From: Cohnella sp. SGD-V74
GTDB lineage: Bacteria > Bacillota > Bacilli > Paenibacillales > Paenibacillaceae
Assembly: GCF_003001675.1 (NCBI RefSeq)
Contig: NZ_PVYW01000013.1
Location: 124,001-188,000, forward strand
DNA length: 64,000 nucleotides
Direction: 5' to 3'
Of the stretch, positions 17,166-24,974 are shown in pieces. The position numbers and the translations under genes were made by a program. Under the pieces are notes generated by a model. The model saw only the letters and a program-made list of their open reading frames with translations. It had not been told where the DNA came from and searched no databases. Position 1 is the first letter of the stretch; each line of letters starts with the position of its first letter.

Positions 17166-17226
17166 CATTCGTGCCTATCGCCACTCCTCGAAATCTATGA
17201 TGCTTTGGTGCCTGCAGCCAGTCCAC
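17166..17226 (+). repeat. Imperfect intergenic repeat, copy 2
   Basis: Starts CATTCGTGCCTATC, continues CGAAATCTATGATGC and ends GTGCCTGCAGCCAGTCCAC. A third partial copy of the first half (ATTCGTGCCTATAG...CTACGAAT) lies at 17131-17156. Confidence 0.7.
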
Positions 17227-17394
17227 GATAATCTCCATCCCCCCTCCGATCATGTGGTCGACCGACCGCCGTCATGAAGCGAAGCACCGAGCGCCCTCCT
17301 ATCTGCCATTCACTCAGGTAAGCCGATTTTGAGATACAAAGACGTCACGCCGATAGAAAAATTGTGAAAATTCCTATTTATTCGCAAATTTGAG

Positions 17395-17423
17395 TTGAAA
17401 TGAGAACGAATGTTTGGTATGAT
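17395..17423 (+). promoter_or_regulatory. Sigma-A promoter of the IS1595-derived zinc-ribbon gene
   Basis: TTGAAA (17395-17400), a 17-bp spacer and TATGAT (17418-17423). The spacer is almost filled by the first LexA-like box. Confidence 0.75.
17403..17416 (+). promoter_or_regulatory. LexA (SOS) box 1, inside the promoter spacer
   Basis: AGAACGAATGTTTG matches the Bacillus LexA consensus CGAACRNRYGTTYC at every specified position except the two outermost bases. It lies between the -35 and -10 elements. Confidence 0.7.
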
Positions 17424-17430
17424 GAAAATA

Positions 17431-17444
17431 AGAACAAATGTTTG
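17431..17444 (+). promoter_or_regulatory. LexA (SOS) box 2, just downstream of the -10 element
   Basis: AGAACAAATGTTTG is a second copy of the same 14-bp operator, 28 bp centre to centre from box 1 and 26 bp before the start codon. Paired boxes around one promoter favour tight SOS control. Confidence 0.7.
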
Positions 17445-17469
17445 ATCCTTGTGGCGGAGGAGAGATTTG

Positions 17470-18123
17470 ATGGCGTCCATTCGCAAGTTTATGGCATTGT
17501 TTCCGAACGAGCAGTCCTGTCGGGACTATTTATTCGCCGCTCGTTGGCCGCGCGGTTTTATTTGTACCAAGTGCGGAGAAATGCGGTACTGCTTGATCAA
17601 AACGCGGAATGTGTACGAATGCGCCAACTGCAAGACGCAAACCTCCATTACGTCCAATACGCTGATGCATCGCACAAAGCTGCCCCTGCGCTACTGGATG
17701 GTCACCCTCTATTGGGTCGCTTCGGGTCAGCGCTGCTCTGCGCGCAAGCTTGCCCGGACGCTGCAAATCCAACAGCGCACGGCCGACAGATTGCTGCGCA
17801 AGGTTCGGCTTGCCATGCACAAGTCGGAGGGTACGCCGATGCTCGATTTCTGGGTGCGCGAGAAGCGCTCGGCCCAGCAGCAGCCGATCGTAAGGCGAGC
17901 CATGCTGATGATGTATAGGAAAGCCCGCTCCTTCATTCGCAAGTATTACGGTAAACGTGTATCCAACTGGAACCGGCTTTACTACTATTACGAGTATCGT
18001 TTCCGCAACAACAACAGCCACAATCAGATAGAAGCGCTCAGTAAGCTGATCCTCGGCGCCTGCACGACGATCTACACGTTGAACGAGTACGGGATGCTGC
18101 GCGAGCGCAAAAGCGCCTCCTGA
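17470..18123 (+). CDS. IS1595-transposase-derived zinc-ribbon/HTH protein lacking a DDE domain, under an SOS-type promoter
   Basis: A 217-residue protein. Residues 14-60 form the zinc ribbon typical of IS1595/ISXO2 transposases (Cys32, Cys35, Cys51, Cys54; YLFAARWPRGFICTKCG and YECANCKTQTSITSNTLMH). It is followed by TKLPLRYWMVTLYWVAS and an HTH-like helix pair (SARKLARTLQIQQRTADRLLRKVRLAM). The family's catalytic DDE nuclease domain of about 150 residues is absent; instead there is a basic, Tyr-rich tail (RVSNWNRLYYYYEYRFRNNNSHNQIEALSKLI). No terminal inverted repeats were found. I chose ATG 17470 because GGAGG lies 8 bp upstream, although the frame opens earlier with a TTG. Its promoter carries two LexA-like boxes. 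It is probably a domesticated DNA-binding protein of unknown function. Confidence 0.8.
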   Translation: MASIRKFMALFPNEQSCRDYLFAARWPRGFICTKCGEMRYCLIKTRNVYECANCKTQTSITSNTLMHRTKLPLRYWMVTLYWVASGQRCSARKLARTLQIQQRTADRLLRKVRLAMHKSEGTPMLDFWVREKRSAQQQPIVRRAMLMMYRKARSFIRKYYGKRVSNWNRLYYYYEYRFRNNNSHNQIEALSKLILGACTTIYTLNEYGMLRERKSAS

Positions 18124-18146
18124 CCAAGCACGCAGTATAATACATC

Positions 18147-18183
18147 AAAAAAGACGCCCCTGCCAACAAGCAGCAGAAGCGTC
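18147..18183 (-). terminator. Terminator after the CxxH/CxxC gene and htrA
   Basis: On the minus strand GACGC..CTGC pairs with GCAG..GCGTC and is followed by six T (A-tract at 18147-18152). It lies 40 bp beyond the small CxxH/CxxC gene and separates it from the convergent zinc-ribbon gene. Confidence 0.8.
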
Positions 18184-18224
18184 TCTTCCAACCCGGCTGA
18201 AAACCAAAGTCGGACGGACAAGAG

Positions 18225-18392
18225 CTATACGATTAAAATTTCCGCCGGATTGCCGCACCACTCGCAATGCTGGGGCGGAGTCCAGGCCGAGAACGCCGTC
18301 GTCTGCAAATTCACCAGATCCGGCGCGTCCTCGTATTCATCCACGAATTTATCGATCGCCAATTCCACATGCTCGCGGCATACGCAATACAT
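18225..18392 (-). CDS. CxxH/CxxC small protein
   Basis: A 55-residue protein, M-Y-C-V-C-R-E-H-V-E-L-A-I-D-K-F-V-D-E-Y at the start and ending PPQHCEWCGNPAEILIV. It has the paired metal-ligand motifs C-x2-H and C-x2-C of the conserved CxxH/CxxC family of Bacilli, of unknown function and probably zinc-binding. It begins 50 bp after the htrA stop on the same strand with AAGG upstream of the ATG. In relatives this gene sits between htrA and rlmH. Here rlmH is absent and a terminator plus the transposase-derived gene follow, so synteny breaks at this point. Confidence 0.85.
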   Translation of the reverse strand: MYCVCREHVELAIDKFVDEYEDAPDLVNLQTTAFSAWTPPQHCEWCGNPAEILIV

Positions 18393-18442
18393 TCCGTTAA
18401 TCCCTTCCAGTCTGCAACATCTGCTTCGTATTCCCGTCGGCG

Positions 18443-19768
18443 CTATTCTTGCTCATTCGCTTTCTCCGCAAGCTTCACGTCCAGCGTCTGCTTCTTGCCA
18501 TCCCGATAATAGGTTACTTTCATCGATTCCCCGATTTTCTTCGAGTTATACAAGTATTTGCGAAGATCCAGCGTGCTTCCGATCGCCGTGCCGTCCAGCG
18601 CCACGATAATATCGTTGAACTTCAGCCCCGCGTCAAGCGACGGACCTACGGACTCCAGTACGATCACGCCCTTGCTCACTCCGTCCGGGACGACCGGTTC
18701 GGCAGGCTCGAGCGCCTCTCCGTCCGATTCATCGGCATCCTCCGGCCATTCTTCCTCTTCCGGATCGTCCAAGCCTCTCATCTCCAGACCGTCCAAATAC
18801 AGGCCCAGATTCATCGTGTATACGCCCATGTAAGGTCGCGACACTTTGCCTTTATCCATCAGAGCGTTCAGCACGGGAAGAGCCTGATCGATCGGAATCG
18901 CGAAGCCGATGCCTTCGACTCCTCTGTCGGCTACTTTCATGCTGTTGATCCCGACCAGCCTGCCGTTCAAGTCGACCAGAGCTCCGCCGCTGTTGCCTTG
19001 ATTAATCGCAGCGTCCGTCTGGATGACTTCCTGCTCCCAATCGTAATTGCCGTCCTGGTTGATCGACACCGGAATGATCCGTTTCGTCGAAGAGACGATC
19101 CCCTGCGTGAGGGAATCTCCGAAGCCGAGCGGATTGCCGATCGCGATGACCATCTCCCCGACCCGAAGCTTATCCGAATGACCCAGCTCCACGACCGAAT
19201 CTACCCCGTCCGCGCTCACTTCCAGCACCGCCAGATCGGTAATGATGTCCTTCCCGACGATCTTCGCTTTTTTCCGGTCTCCGTTAACCATTAAGGCCTG
19301 AATTTCGCCCGCGTCTTGTATGACATGCGCATTCGTAATGATGTAGGCTTTGTCGTTCTTCTTCTGGAAAATAACGCCCGAGCCCATGCTCGTATTGTAC
19401 GGCAGCTCGCCTTCTTCGAAATCCCCGGCCTCCTGAAGCTCCAGCGCCTGGGTCGTCAAGTTGATGATGCTGACGACGGCCGGCCTCACTTTCTCGGAAG
19501 CGGAAATAATCCTCTCCGACGTTTCGACGTACGACTGCCCATCCACGATCGCCGGCCTTGCTTCCGACCCGGGGCTCCCTCTGCCGCTTCCGAATGCCAG
19601 GAACAGCGCAGCTACGAAGACGGAGCTGGTCAGCGAAGAGATTAAGGCGATCCTTAGCGTCGATCCGGGACGGAATCTTCCCGGTCTCGAACCGGAGCGC
19701 GGCCAATACCGCGAGCGCCGCCTGACTCGCGTAGAATAGAAATCATCATTGAACAAACTCATGGCCAT
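18443..19768 (-). CDS. htrC: HtrA/DegP-like membrane-anchored serine protease with PDZ domain (YycK/HtrC type)
   Basis: A 441-residue protease: cytoplasmic basic N-terminus, one membrane segment (about 37-60), a trypsin-like domain with His148 (TNAHV), Asp178 (TDLAVLEV) and Ser260 (GNSGGALV), and a C-terminal PDZ domain (GVIVLESVGPSLDAGLKFNDIIVALDGTAI). Between them lies an acidic linker (DDPEEEEWPEDADESDGEALEPAEP). It degrades or checks misfolded envelope proteins. I chose ATG 19768 with AAGGA upstream; the frame extends to 19816 without a ribosome site, and ATG 19762 is also possible. It lies downstream of the wal operon as in B. subtilis, but a small opposite-strand gene intervenes. Confidence 0.93.
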   Translation of the reverse strand: MAMSLFNDDFYSTRVRRRSRYWPRSGSRPGRFRPGSTLRIALISSLTSSVFVAALFLAFGSGRGSPGSEARPAIVDGQSYVETSERIISASEKVRPAVVSIINLTTQALELQEAGDFEEGELPYNTSMGSGVIFQKKNDKAYIITNAHVIQDAGEIQALMVNGDRKKAKIVGKDIITDLAVLEVSADGVDSVVELGHSDKLRVGEMVIAIGNPLGFGDSLTQGIVSSTKRIIPVSINQDGNYDWEQEVIQTDAAINQGNSGGALVDLNGRLVGINSMKVADRGVEGIGFAIPIDQALPVLNALMDKGKVSRPYMGVYTMNLGLYLDGLEMRGLDDPEEEEWPEDADESDGEALEPAEPVVPDGVSKGVIVLESVGPSLDAGLKFNDIIVALDGTAIGSTLDLRKYLYNSKKIGESMKVTYYRDGKKQTLDVKLAEKANEQE

Positions 19769-19980
19769 GCACCGTCCTTCTCTCGGGAAGCTGTCCGCTC
19801 CCTCTCTCCGCTGCAAACTTTCTCTTATCTATTCTAGCTAATCGCGGCCGATCTAATCATGCAAAACCCAATTTAATAGGAATGTTTCTTAAGGTTTTGA
19901 CTAGAATAGTAATAGAATCCATGAGGACAAGCAAGTGATTTCCCCTCATCTTTCACATGTAAAGAAAGGAAGGATATCCA

Positions 19981-20181
19981 ATGAAAACTGCGGAATTCGG
20001 CTGGCGTTTCCTCGATCTTGCCTCGCAAGTGTCCGAGATGAAACACGACAACTACAAGCAACTTCTTGCTCTCAGCACGCTGATTGAGCTTCTGGTCGAC
20101 AAAGGCATTCTGACGCCGGAGGAGATTCGGCAGAAGGCTTCCGAGATGGAGGCCGAGCTGAACCGGCAGCTTCTATTATAA
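19981..20181 (+). CDS. Small conserved-looking hypothetical protein between htrA and walJ
   Basis: A 66-residue, soluble, predicted helical protein (MKTAEFGWRFLDLASQVSEM; IELLVDKGILTPEEIRQKASEMEAELNRQ). The strong ribosome site AAAGGAAGGAT lies upstream of the ATG. The segment LVDKGILTPEEIRQKASEME resembles the short 'LTPEE' helix hairpins of several small Bacilli proteins, but I cannot assign a family. It runs opposite to both neighbours: divergent from htrA and ending 9 bp before the walJ stop codon. It is therefore an insertion into the otherwise collinear wal region. Confidence 0.7.
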   Translation: MKTAEFGWRFLDLASQVSEMKHDNYKQLLALSTLIELLVDKGILTPEEIRQKASEMEAELNRQLLL

Positions 20182-20189
20182 TTCTGCGC

Positions 20190-20990
20190 TCATCCTACGA
20201 TATCCCATGGCGTAGGGCGGTCGTAGTATGTATCGCAAAGCGCGAATTCATGCTTATGATAGAAAAATCCGTTGTTCTCTAATACTGTATTCACGGTCAG
20301 TTTGGCTAAATCCATCAAGTTGTGCTCCTGGCTGAGATGCGCCAGATAGACCCTCTTCAGCCTCCCGGTCAATAGACTGCACAGCGCCTCGCCGGCCGCC
20401 TCGTTGGAGAGGTGGCCCATGTCTCCGAGAATGCGCCGTTTCGTATTCCACGGATATCGGCCCATGCGGAGCATGTTGACGTCATGGTTCGATTCGAGCA
20501 CCATAACGTCCGAATCCTGCAGCTGCCTCATCACCTTGTCGCTCACATAGCCAAGATCCGTCGCCAGGCTCAGCTTCGCTCCACCGGCCTGGAAGCAGTA
20601 TCCGACCGGCTCGGCCGCATCGTGGGAGATGGCGTAGGATTCGATCCGCAAATCGGCGATCTCCATGACGCTGTCGGTCGGGAGAACTCTCCGGTTCTCT
20701 TCGGGAATGTCGCCCACCGACTTCTTCATCGCTCCCCAGGTTTTCTCATTGGCGTAGATCGGAAGCTTATGCTTGCGCGCGAAAGCCCCCAAGCCCCGGA
20801 TATGGTCGGAATGCTCGTGCGTCACGAAGATCGCGTCGAGCTCCTGGCCGGAAAACTCTCTTTCTCTCATCAACTCTTCTATTTTCTTGCCGCTAAGTCC
20901 GACATCGACCAACACGCTCGCCGCATCCGAGGACACGACGGTCGCATTACCTGTCGACCCGCTGGCTAGCACCGTGAATCGAAGTCCCAT
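20190..20990 (-). CDS. walJ: WalJ/YycJ metallo-beta-lactamase-fold hydrolase
   Basis: A 266-residue MBL-fold protein with FTVLASGSTGNATVV at the start, the metal motif T-H-E-H-S-D-H-I-R-G near residue 58, Asp in ATDLGYVSD and His in LAHLSQEHN. WalJ is a putative double-strand exonuclease linked to coordination of cell division and DNA replication in Bacilli. It is the fifth gene of the wal operon, 55 bp after walI. The ATG at 20990 gives the family's usual length. Confidence 0.95.
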   Translation of the reverse strand: MGLRFTVLASGSTGNATVVSSDAASVLVDVGLSGKKIEELMREREFSGQELDAIFVTHEHSDHIRGLGAFARKHKLPIYANEKTWGAMKKSVGDIPEENRRVLPTDSVMEIADLRIESYAISHDAAEPVGYCFQAGGAKLSLATDLGYVSDKVMRQLQDSDVMVLESNHDVNMLRMGRYPWNTKRRILGDMGHLSNEAAGEALCSLLTGRLKRVYLAHLSQEHNLMDLAKLTVNTVLENNGFFYHKHEFALCDTYYDRPTPWDIVG

Positions 20991-21045
20991 AATCGCTTTC
21001 TGTTCCTCTCCCCGGCTTGACGCCGTTTCTCCTCGGTTCGTTCGT

Positions 21046-21810
21046 CTACGGATTGGCCGGCGCGTCGCTTTTCTCCACCGTAACTTCGGCGCTGATCGCG
21101 TTCACATAATACACTTCTTCGCCATTTTCCAGCAAAACCCTCCAAGACGGCGTCGAAACTTGCTCTTCCAACTCATCGAAGATTTCCCCGTGATAGCCGA
21201 GCCGAACTTCCTTGATCACCGATCCCGACGGCAGATTTCTCTCGATCACCTTGGCCAGAGCCTTGGCGGCCGGAAGCACCTGCTGATCCTTGGCTCCGGC
21301 AAGCGGCTTGATCTCGATCAAGTCCTGCGTATACGCGCGTATTCTCTGTTCGCTGTAGAACAAAGTAAGGTGGATATCGAACATCGGCCAGCCGCCCTCC
21401 ATCCGGTTGAAGACGAAGTAGGAGCCCTCCCGGCTCCCGGGCTGGTCGAGCGCGTACTTGTCGAGTTCCGGAATGACTCCGCCCAATACCTTAAACAGCT
21501 CTTCGCCGAATACGATGCGCGTCTCCGGAGGGGATACGATCTCCTTCCGCTTCGAAATACCGTGCTCCGCTCGCTGCTTGAACGTATAGCTGATCTCGCG
21601 CATGTTCGGGGTCTCGGTCGGGATTTTGGCGTTATCGTCCACTTGAATGTTGTTTTCCCGCATGAACTGAATCGTCTCCGGAGGAAGGGACGTCCAGTTG
21701 ACCGTCGTGTTCAGCCTCTCGCGCCATTCGATCCACAGCTGATAACCCAGTAAGATATTGAGCAGCAGAAAAGATACGATCAACACGCTCTTAGCCCGTC
21801 TCCAGTCCAT
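21046..21810 (-). CDS. walI: WalI/YycI, membrane regulator of WalK
   Basis: A 254-residue protein with a short cytoplasmic N-terminus, one membrane segment (residues 8-24, SVLIVSFLLLNILLGYQ) and an extracytoplasmic YycI domain. In B. subtilis YycI and YycH form a membrane complex that inhibits WalK autokinase activity. It lies 30 bp downstream of walH in the same operon. The C-terminus (YVNAISAEVTVEKSDAPANP) resembles a YycI/YpeB-type fold. Confidence 0.92.
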   Translation of the reverse strand: MDWRRAKSVLIVSFLLLNILLGYQLWIEWRERLNTTVNWTSLPPETIQFMRENNIQVDDNAKIPTETPNMREISYTFKQRAEHGISKRKEIVSPPETRIVFGEELFKVLGGVIPELDKYALDQPGSREGSYFVFNRMEGGWPMFDIHLTLFYSEQRIRAYTQDLIEIKPLAGAKDQQVLPAAKALAKVIERNLPSGSVIKEVRLGYHGEIFDELEEQVSTPSWRVLLENGEEVYYVNAISAEVTVEKSDAPANP

Positions 21811-21840
21811 CCCTGTCCTCCTTCCTCGCCTTGTCCTGGT

Positions 21841-23154
21841 TTATTTGTCCTTCGTCGCTGCGGCCGCAGTCGAATCTGCCGCGATCGCCACTTCTCCGCC
21901 GGCCAATCGAACGGCCCATACCGGGACGAGGACGACTTTGTCCTCCAACATTTCCGGGCGGAAGGCCGGGAATACCGCCTCGATCTTCCCTCCCACGGAC
22001 TCCCTGCTCTTCAGGATCGAGCGCAGCTCGCTGCCGGCGGGCAGCGTCCTGATCTTCTTATTAGACACTTCCTGATCGAGCAGAACCAGCGAACGGGCGT
22101 AAGAGGTGACCTGCCCCCGCTGCAGCGTCATCTGCATATAGCCGAAATTCATCGCCGGTCCCGATACGACAGGAACGTCCCGATAATATTGCTGAAACCG
22201 GATATTTGCGTTGTCTTTGACCGGGTCGGTCCCCTGAACCAGCGCGTGCTTGGAGTTCCAGCCGCCGTGCTGGTTCACGAAGCCGACCGCGGCGATCACG
22301 TTCTCGACGAGCTCGTCGGCGCCTTCGGTCGGAGCGACCGGGTCCGTGTAGGACAGCCAGGTGCCGCCCTGCTCGATCTTCATCGCCCGTTTGGCATCGT
22401 TGTAGAACGTACCGCTCGGGATCGCCCGCACGCTGCTGGCGTCGAAGAACAGATTGTCCTGCATCTGCTCCGCGGTATAGCGATCGTATGGCACATCCAT
22501 GGCCAGCATTCGGGAAATCGGCTTCTCCGGAATGTATATCTCTTCACCATAGATGACGTAGGGGTCCCAGTACTGCCCGAAACCGACATAGCCTTCGACG
22601 TCGCCCACGGTCAAATCCGCCTTCTGCGCTTCGTACACGTTGCGACCGTCCGAGCTGAAGAAATACGTCCTTACTTCGTCTCTTAGCTTGCTCGTGTAAA
22701 CCCAGATCCGGTCGATCGAATCCCGGGAGAACAGGAAATCTCCGTCGATCCGGAACACCCGCTGCAGCAATTCAAACGGAATCGCACGACCGAAACGCAG
22801 CTCGACGCCCTGATTTTCCCGGGCAATCTGATCCCAATCGACCGCGTTCACCGAGTCCCGCTGCAAGCTCTTGAACTCACGGCTGCGCAGCTTCTCCAAA
22901 ATCAGATTGTAATACGGAACGGTGCTCGGGTAGAACACCGTGTGCCTGTCTTCTCCCAGATGAACGACAAGCTGTTCGGGGAAGATCAGGTCTCTGACCT
23001 CCAGCTCCGTGCCGAGAGGCTCGGTCTTCACATAGTTCAGCTCGGTCTTCACCTTCGCCTCCATGAAGGGCTTGCTGTAGGCCAACAAATAGCTCTGGTA
23101 CAGGCTCATGACGACGAGCAGAAACAGCAATACGGATTTGCCCTTCTCGATCAT
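21841..23154 (-). CDS. walH: WalH/YycH, membrane regulator of WalK
   Basis: A 437-residue protein with one N-terminal membrane segment (SVLLFLLVVMSLYQSYLLAY) and a long extracytoplasmic YycH region. It partners WalI to restrain the WalK kinase. The ATG overlaps the walK stop by four bases (ATGA at 23151-23154), so translation is coupled. The C-terminus ends in a short Ala/Thr/Lys-rich tail. Confidence 0.93.
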   Translation of the reverse strand: MIEKGKSVLLFLLVVMSLYQSYLLAYSKPFMEAKVKTELNYVKTEPLGTELEVRDLIFPEQLVVHLGEDRHTVFYPSTVPYYNLILEKLRSREFKSLQRDSVNAVDWDQIARENQGVELRFGRAIPFELLQRVFRIDGDFLFSRDSIDRIWVYTSKLRDEVRTYFFSSDGRNVYEAQKADLTVGDVEGYVGFGQYWDPYVIYGEEIYIPEKPISRMLAMDVPYDRYTAEQMQDNLFFDASSVRAIPSGTFYNDAKRAMKIEQGGTWLSYTDPVAPTEGADELVENVIAAVGFVNQHGGWNSKHALVQGTDPVKDNANIRFQQYYRDVPVVSGPAMNFGYMQMTLQRGQVTSYARSLVLLDQEVSNKKIRTLPAGSELRSILKSRESVGGKIEAVFPAFRPEMLEDKVVLVPVWAVRLAGGEVAIAADSTAAAATKDK

Positions 23155-24974
23155 GCGCTCTCACTTCCTTCCGGCACGATCGGCAGCAGCACGGTCACGA
23201 CGGTACCGACGTTCATCTCGGAGTCGATCGTCATTGAGCCGCCGTGCGCACGCACGATTTCCCGGGCAATCGACAGCCCCAGTCCCGTGCCGCCCATATT
23301 TCGCGAACGCGCCTTGTCGACACGGTAGAACCTCTCGAAGATGCGAGGAAGATCCTTCTTCGGAATGCCGATCCCGGTATCCTTGATCGCGATGGCCAGC
23401 TGTCCCGATTCGTTCGTTCTGGCCGTAATATCGATCGAGCCGCCGTCCAACGTATATTTGATCGCATTGGAGACGAGATTGTCCAACACTTGGTCGATGC
23501 CGTCTCGATCCAACAGAGCGACCTTGCGCGTCTCCTCGACCTTCACCGATACGGTGATGGCTTTCTGACGGAGTTGGAAAGAGAACCGGTCGACGACCTC
23601 CTCGAGCATCTCGAGCAGATCGACGTGCTGGCGCAGCAGCTGGTTGCGGCGGGAATCGAACCGGGACAGATGGAGCAGGTCGGTAACGAGCCGGATCATC
23701 CGCTCCGTCTCGCTGCGAATGACGCCGACGAACCGATCAGCCAGCGGCGGCTCGTCCAGAGCCCCGTCGTCCAGCGCTTCCGCGTAGCTCTTGATCGTCG
23801 TCAGCGGCGTTCTCAGCTCGTGGGAGACGTTCGCGACGAACTCCCGCCGCGACTGCTCGAGCTTCTCCGCCTCGGTGACGTCCTGGAGCACCGCAATTGC
23901 TCCGGCTACGCCTCTGTCTCTCCGCCGGATCGGCGTCAGCGTCACCCGGTAGATCTGGTCCTCCGTGCCATCGTCCGTCTCGCGGTGCAGCAGCATGGAC
24001 GATTCCCGTCCCTGCAGCGTCTCCGCGATCGGTTCTTTCGCGATGCCGAGCGCCTCGGACAGCGTAATCCCGTCCCGCGGCTCCCGCAGACCGAGCATCG
24101 CCCGCGCCCGGCGGTTGGTGACGATGACGCTGCCGACTTCATCGGTGGCAAGCACGCCGTCGCTCATGTTGGAGAGAATCGACGCCAGCTTCTCCTTCTC
24201 TTCTTCGTTTACCGCCAGCGCGTCGCTCAGCCGGTCGGTCATCTCGTTAAAGGCGACGCTGAGCTGGCCGATCTCGTCTCTCCCGAACACCGGCACCCGC
24301 TCGTTGAATCGCCCTTCCGCCACCGCCCCCGCTTGGCGGGTCAGCGCCTTGATCGGCGACGTAATCGTTCCAGCCAGCAGCACGCCCAGCACCGCCGTCA
24401 ATCCGAGCGCGATCAGCGTCGCCGAGACGAAGATTCGGTTGATATTTTCCATCGTCTGGTACAGGTCGTTCATCGAAGCGACGATGTAGACCGCTCCGAC
24501 GATTTTATCGCCGCTGAAAATCGGCTTGGCGATGACCTTGTTGCGGACGTTGTTCTCGTCGATGATCTCTTCCTCGTTGTCCCGGACGCCCTGAAGCGCC
24601 CGGCTGACAAGCAGGGATGTATTTTTTCTCCCGATATAGGATTGAGTGTTGTTGGAGGTGGCCAGCACTTTGCCTCCGGCGTCCAGCACCTGCACCTCGG
24701 CCCCGCTGTTGGTGAAGAAGTTGCTGACCAGATCGCTCAGCGTCCCCTCCGCTCCCGCCTGCAGGCTCGCTTCGTTGTTCGAATTCGAAGAGGAGAGCAT
24801 CGTCGTCAGCAAATTCGCCTGATCGTTCAGGTTGCTGGAGAACGAGTTGATCAGCGAAGTTTTCATCGTGCTGATGAAGTACACCCCGATCAGTTGAACC
24901 GCGATCAGAATGAGCAGCAGCACCATCATAATCAGCTTAATCTGAATGCTGCGGAAAAAGCGAACGCCTCTCAT
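23151..24974 (-). CDS. walK: WalK/YycG sensor histidine kinase
   Basis: A 607-residue essential-type kinase governing cell-wall metabolism. Layout: TM1 about 13-35, extracytoplasmic PAS-like sensor 36-180, TM2 about 181-203, HAMP 204-256, cytoplasmic PAS 262-370, HisKA with His385 in FVANVSHELRTPLT, and HATPase with the N-box DNLVSNAIKYT, GTGLGLSIAREIV and C-terminal strands. The two TM segments and external PAS domain match the Bacillus/Staphylococcus WalK form rather than the single-TM streptococcal one. The start overlaps the walR stop (ATGA), and the 3' end overlaps walH the same way. Confidence 0.96.
   Translation of the reverse strand: MRGVRFFRSIQIKLIMMVLLLILIAVQLIGVYFISTMKTSLINSFSSNLNDQANLLTTMLSSSNSNNEASLQAGAEGTLSDLVSNFFTNSGAEVQVLDAGGKVLATSNNTQSYIGRKNTSLLVSRALQGVRDNEEEIIDENNVRNKVIAKPIFSGDKIVGAVYIVASMNDLYQTMENINRIFVSATLIALGLTAVLGVLLAGTITSPIKALTRQAGAVAEGRFNERVPVFGRDEIGQLSVAFNEMTDRLSDALAVNEEEKEKLASILSNMSDGVLATDEVGSVIVTNRRARAMLGLREPRDGITLSEALGIAKEPIAETLQGRESSMLLHRETDDGTEDQIYRVTLTPIRRRDRGVAGAIAVLQDVTEAEKLEQSRREFVANVSHELRTPLTTIKSYAEALDDGALDEPPLADRFVGVIRSETERMIRLVTDLLHLSRFDSRRNQLLRQHVDLLEMLEEVVDRFSFQLRQKAITVSVKVEETRKVALLDRDGIDQVLDNLVSNAIKYTLDGGSIDITARTNESGQLAIAIKDTGIGIPKKDLPRIFERFYRVDKARSRNMGGTGLGLSIAREIVRAHGGSMTIDSEMNVGTVVTVLLPIVPEGSESA

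Larger units (their letters stand above)
16801..17394. other. Non-coding region of about 600 bp with diverged repeats
   Basis: No convincing gene is present; short open frames here have no ribosome sites and read as low-complexity Ser/Pro/Phe strings. It is pyrimidine-rich (runs such as CTTTTCTTTTTTC) at the left end and contains two copies of a roughly 60-bp repeat and a partial third, listed separately. Confidence 0.7.

Noticed and set aside
17022..17226. CRISPR array
   Set aside because: Only two to three diverged copies of unequal spacing, no cas genes, and repeat arms are too degenerate.
16783..17277. Three overlapping 70-80 codon frames on the plus strand
   Set aside because: No ribosome sites; Ser/Pro/Phe-rich translations arise from the pyrimidine-rich strand and the intergenic repeats.
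17470..18123. Complete IS1595-family insertion sequence
   Set aside because: The DDE domain is missing, no terminal inverted repeats or target duplications were found, and a host-like SOS promoter is present; it is treated as a domesticated derivative.
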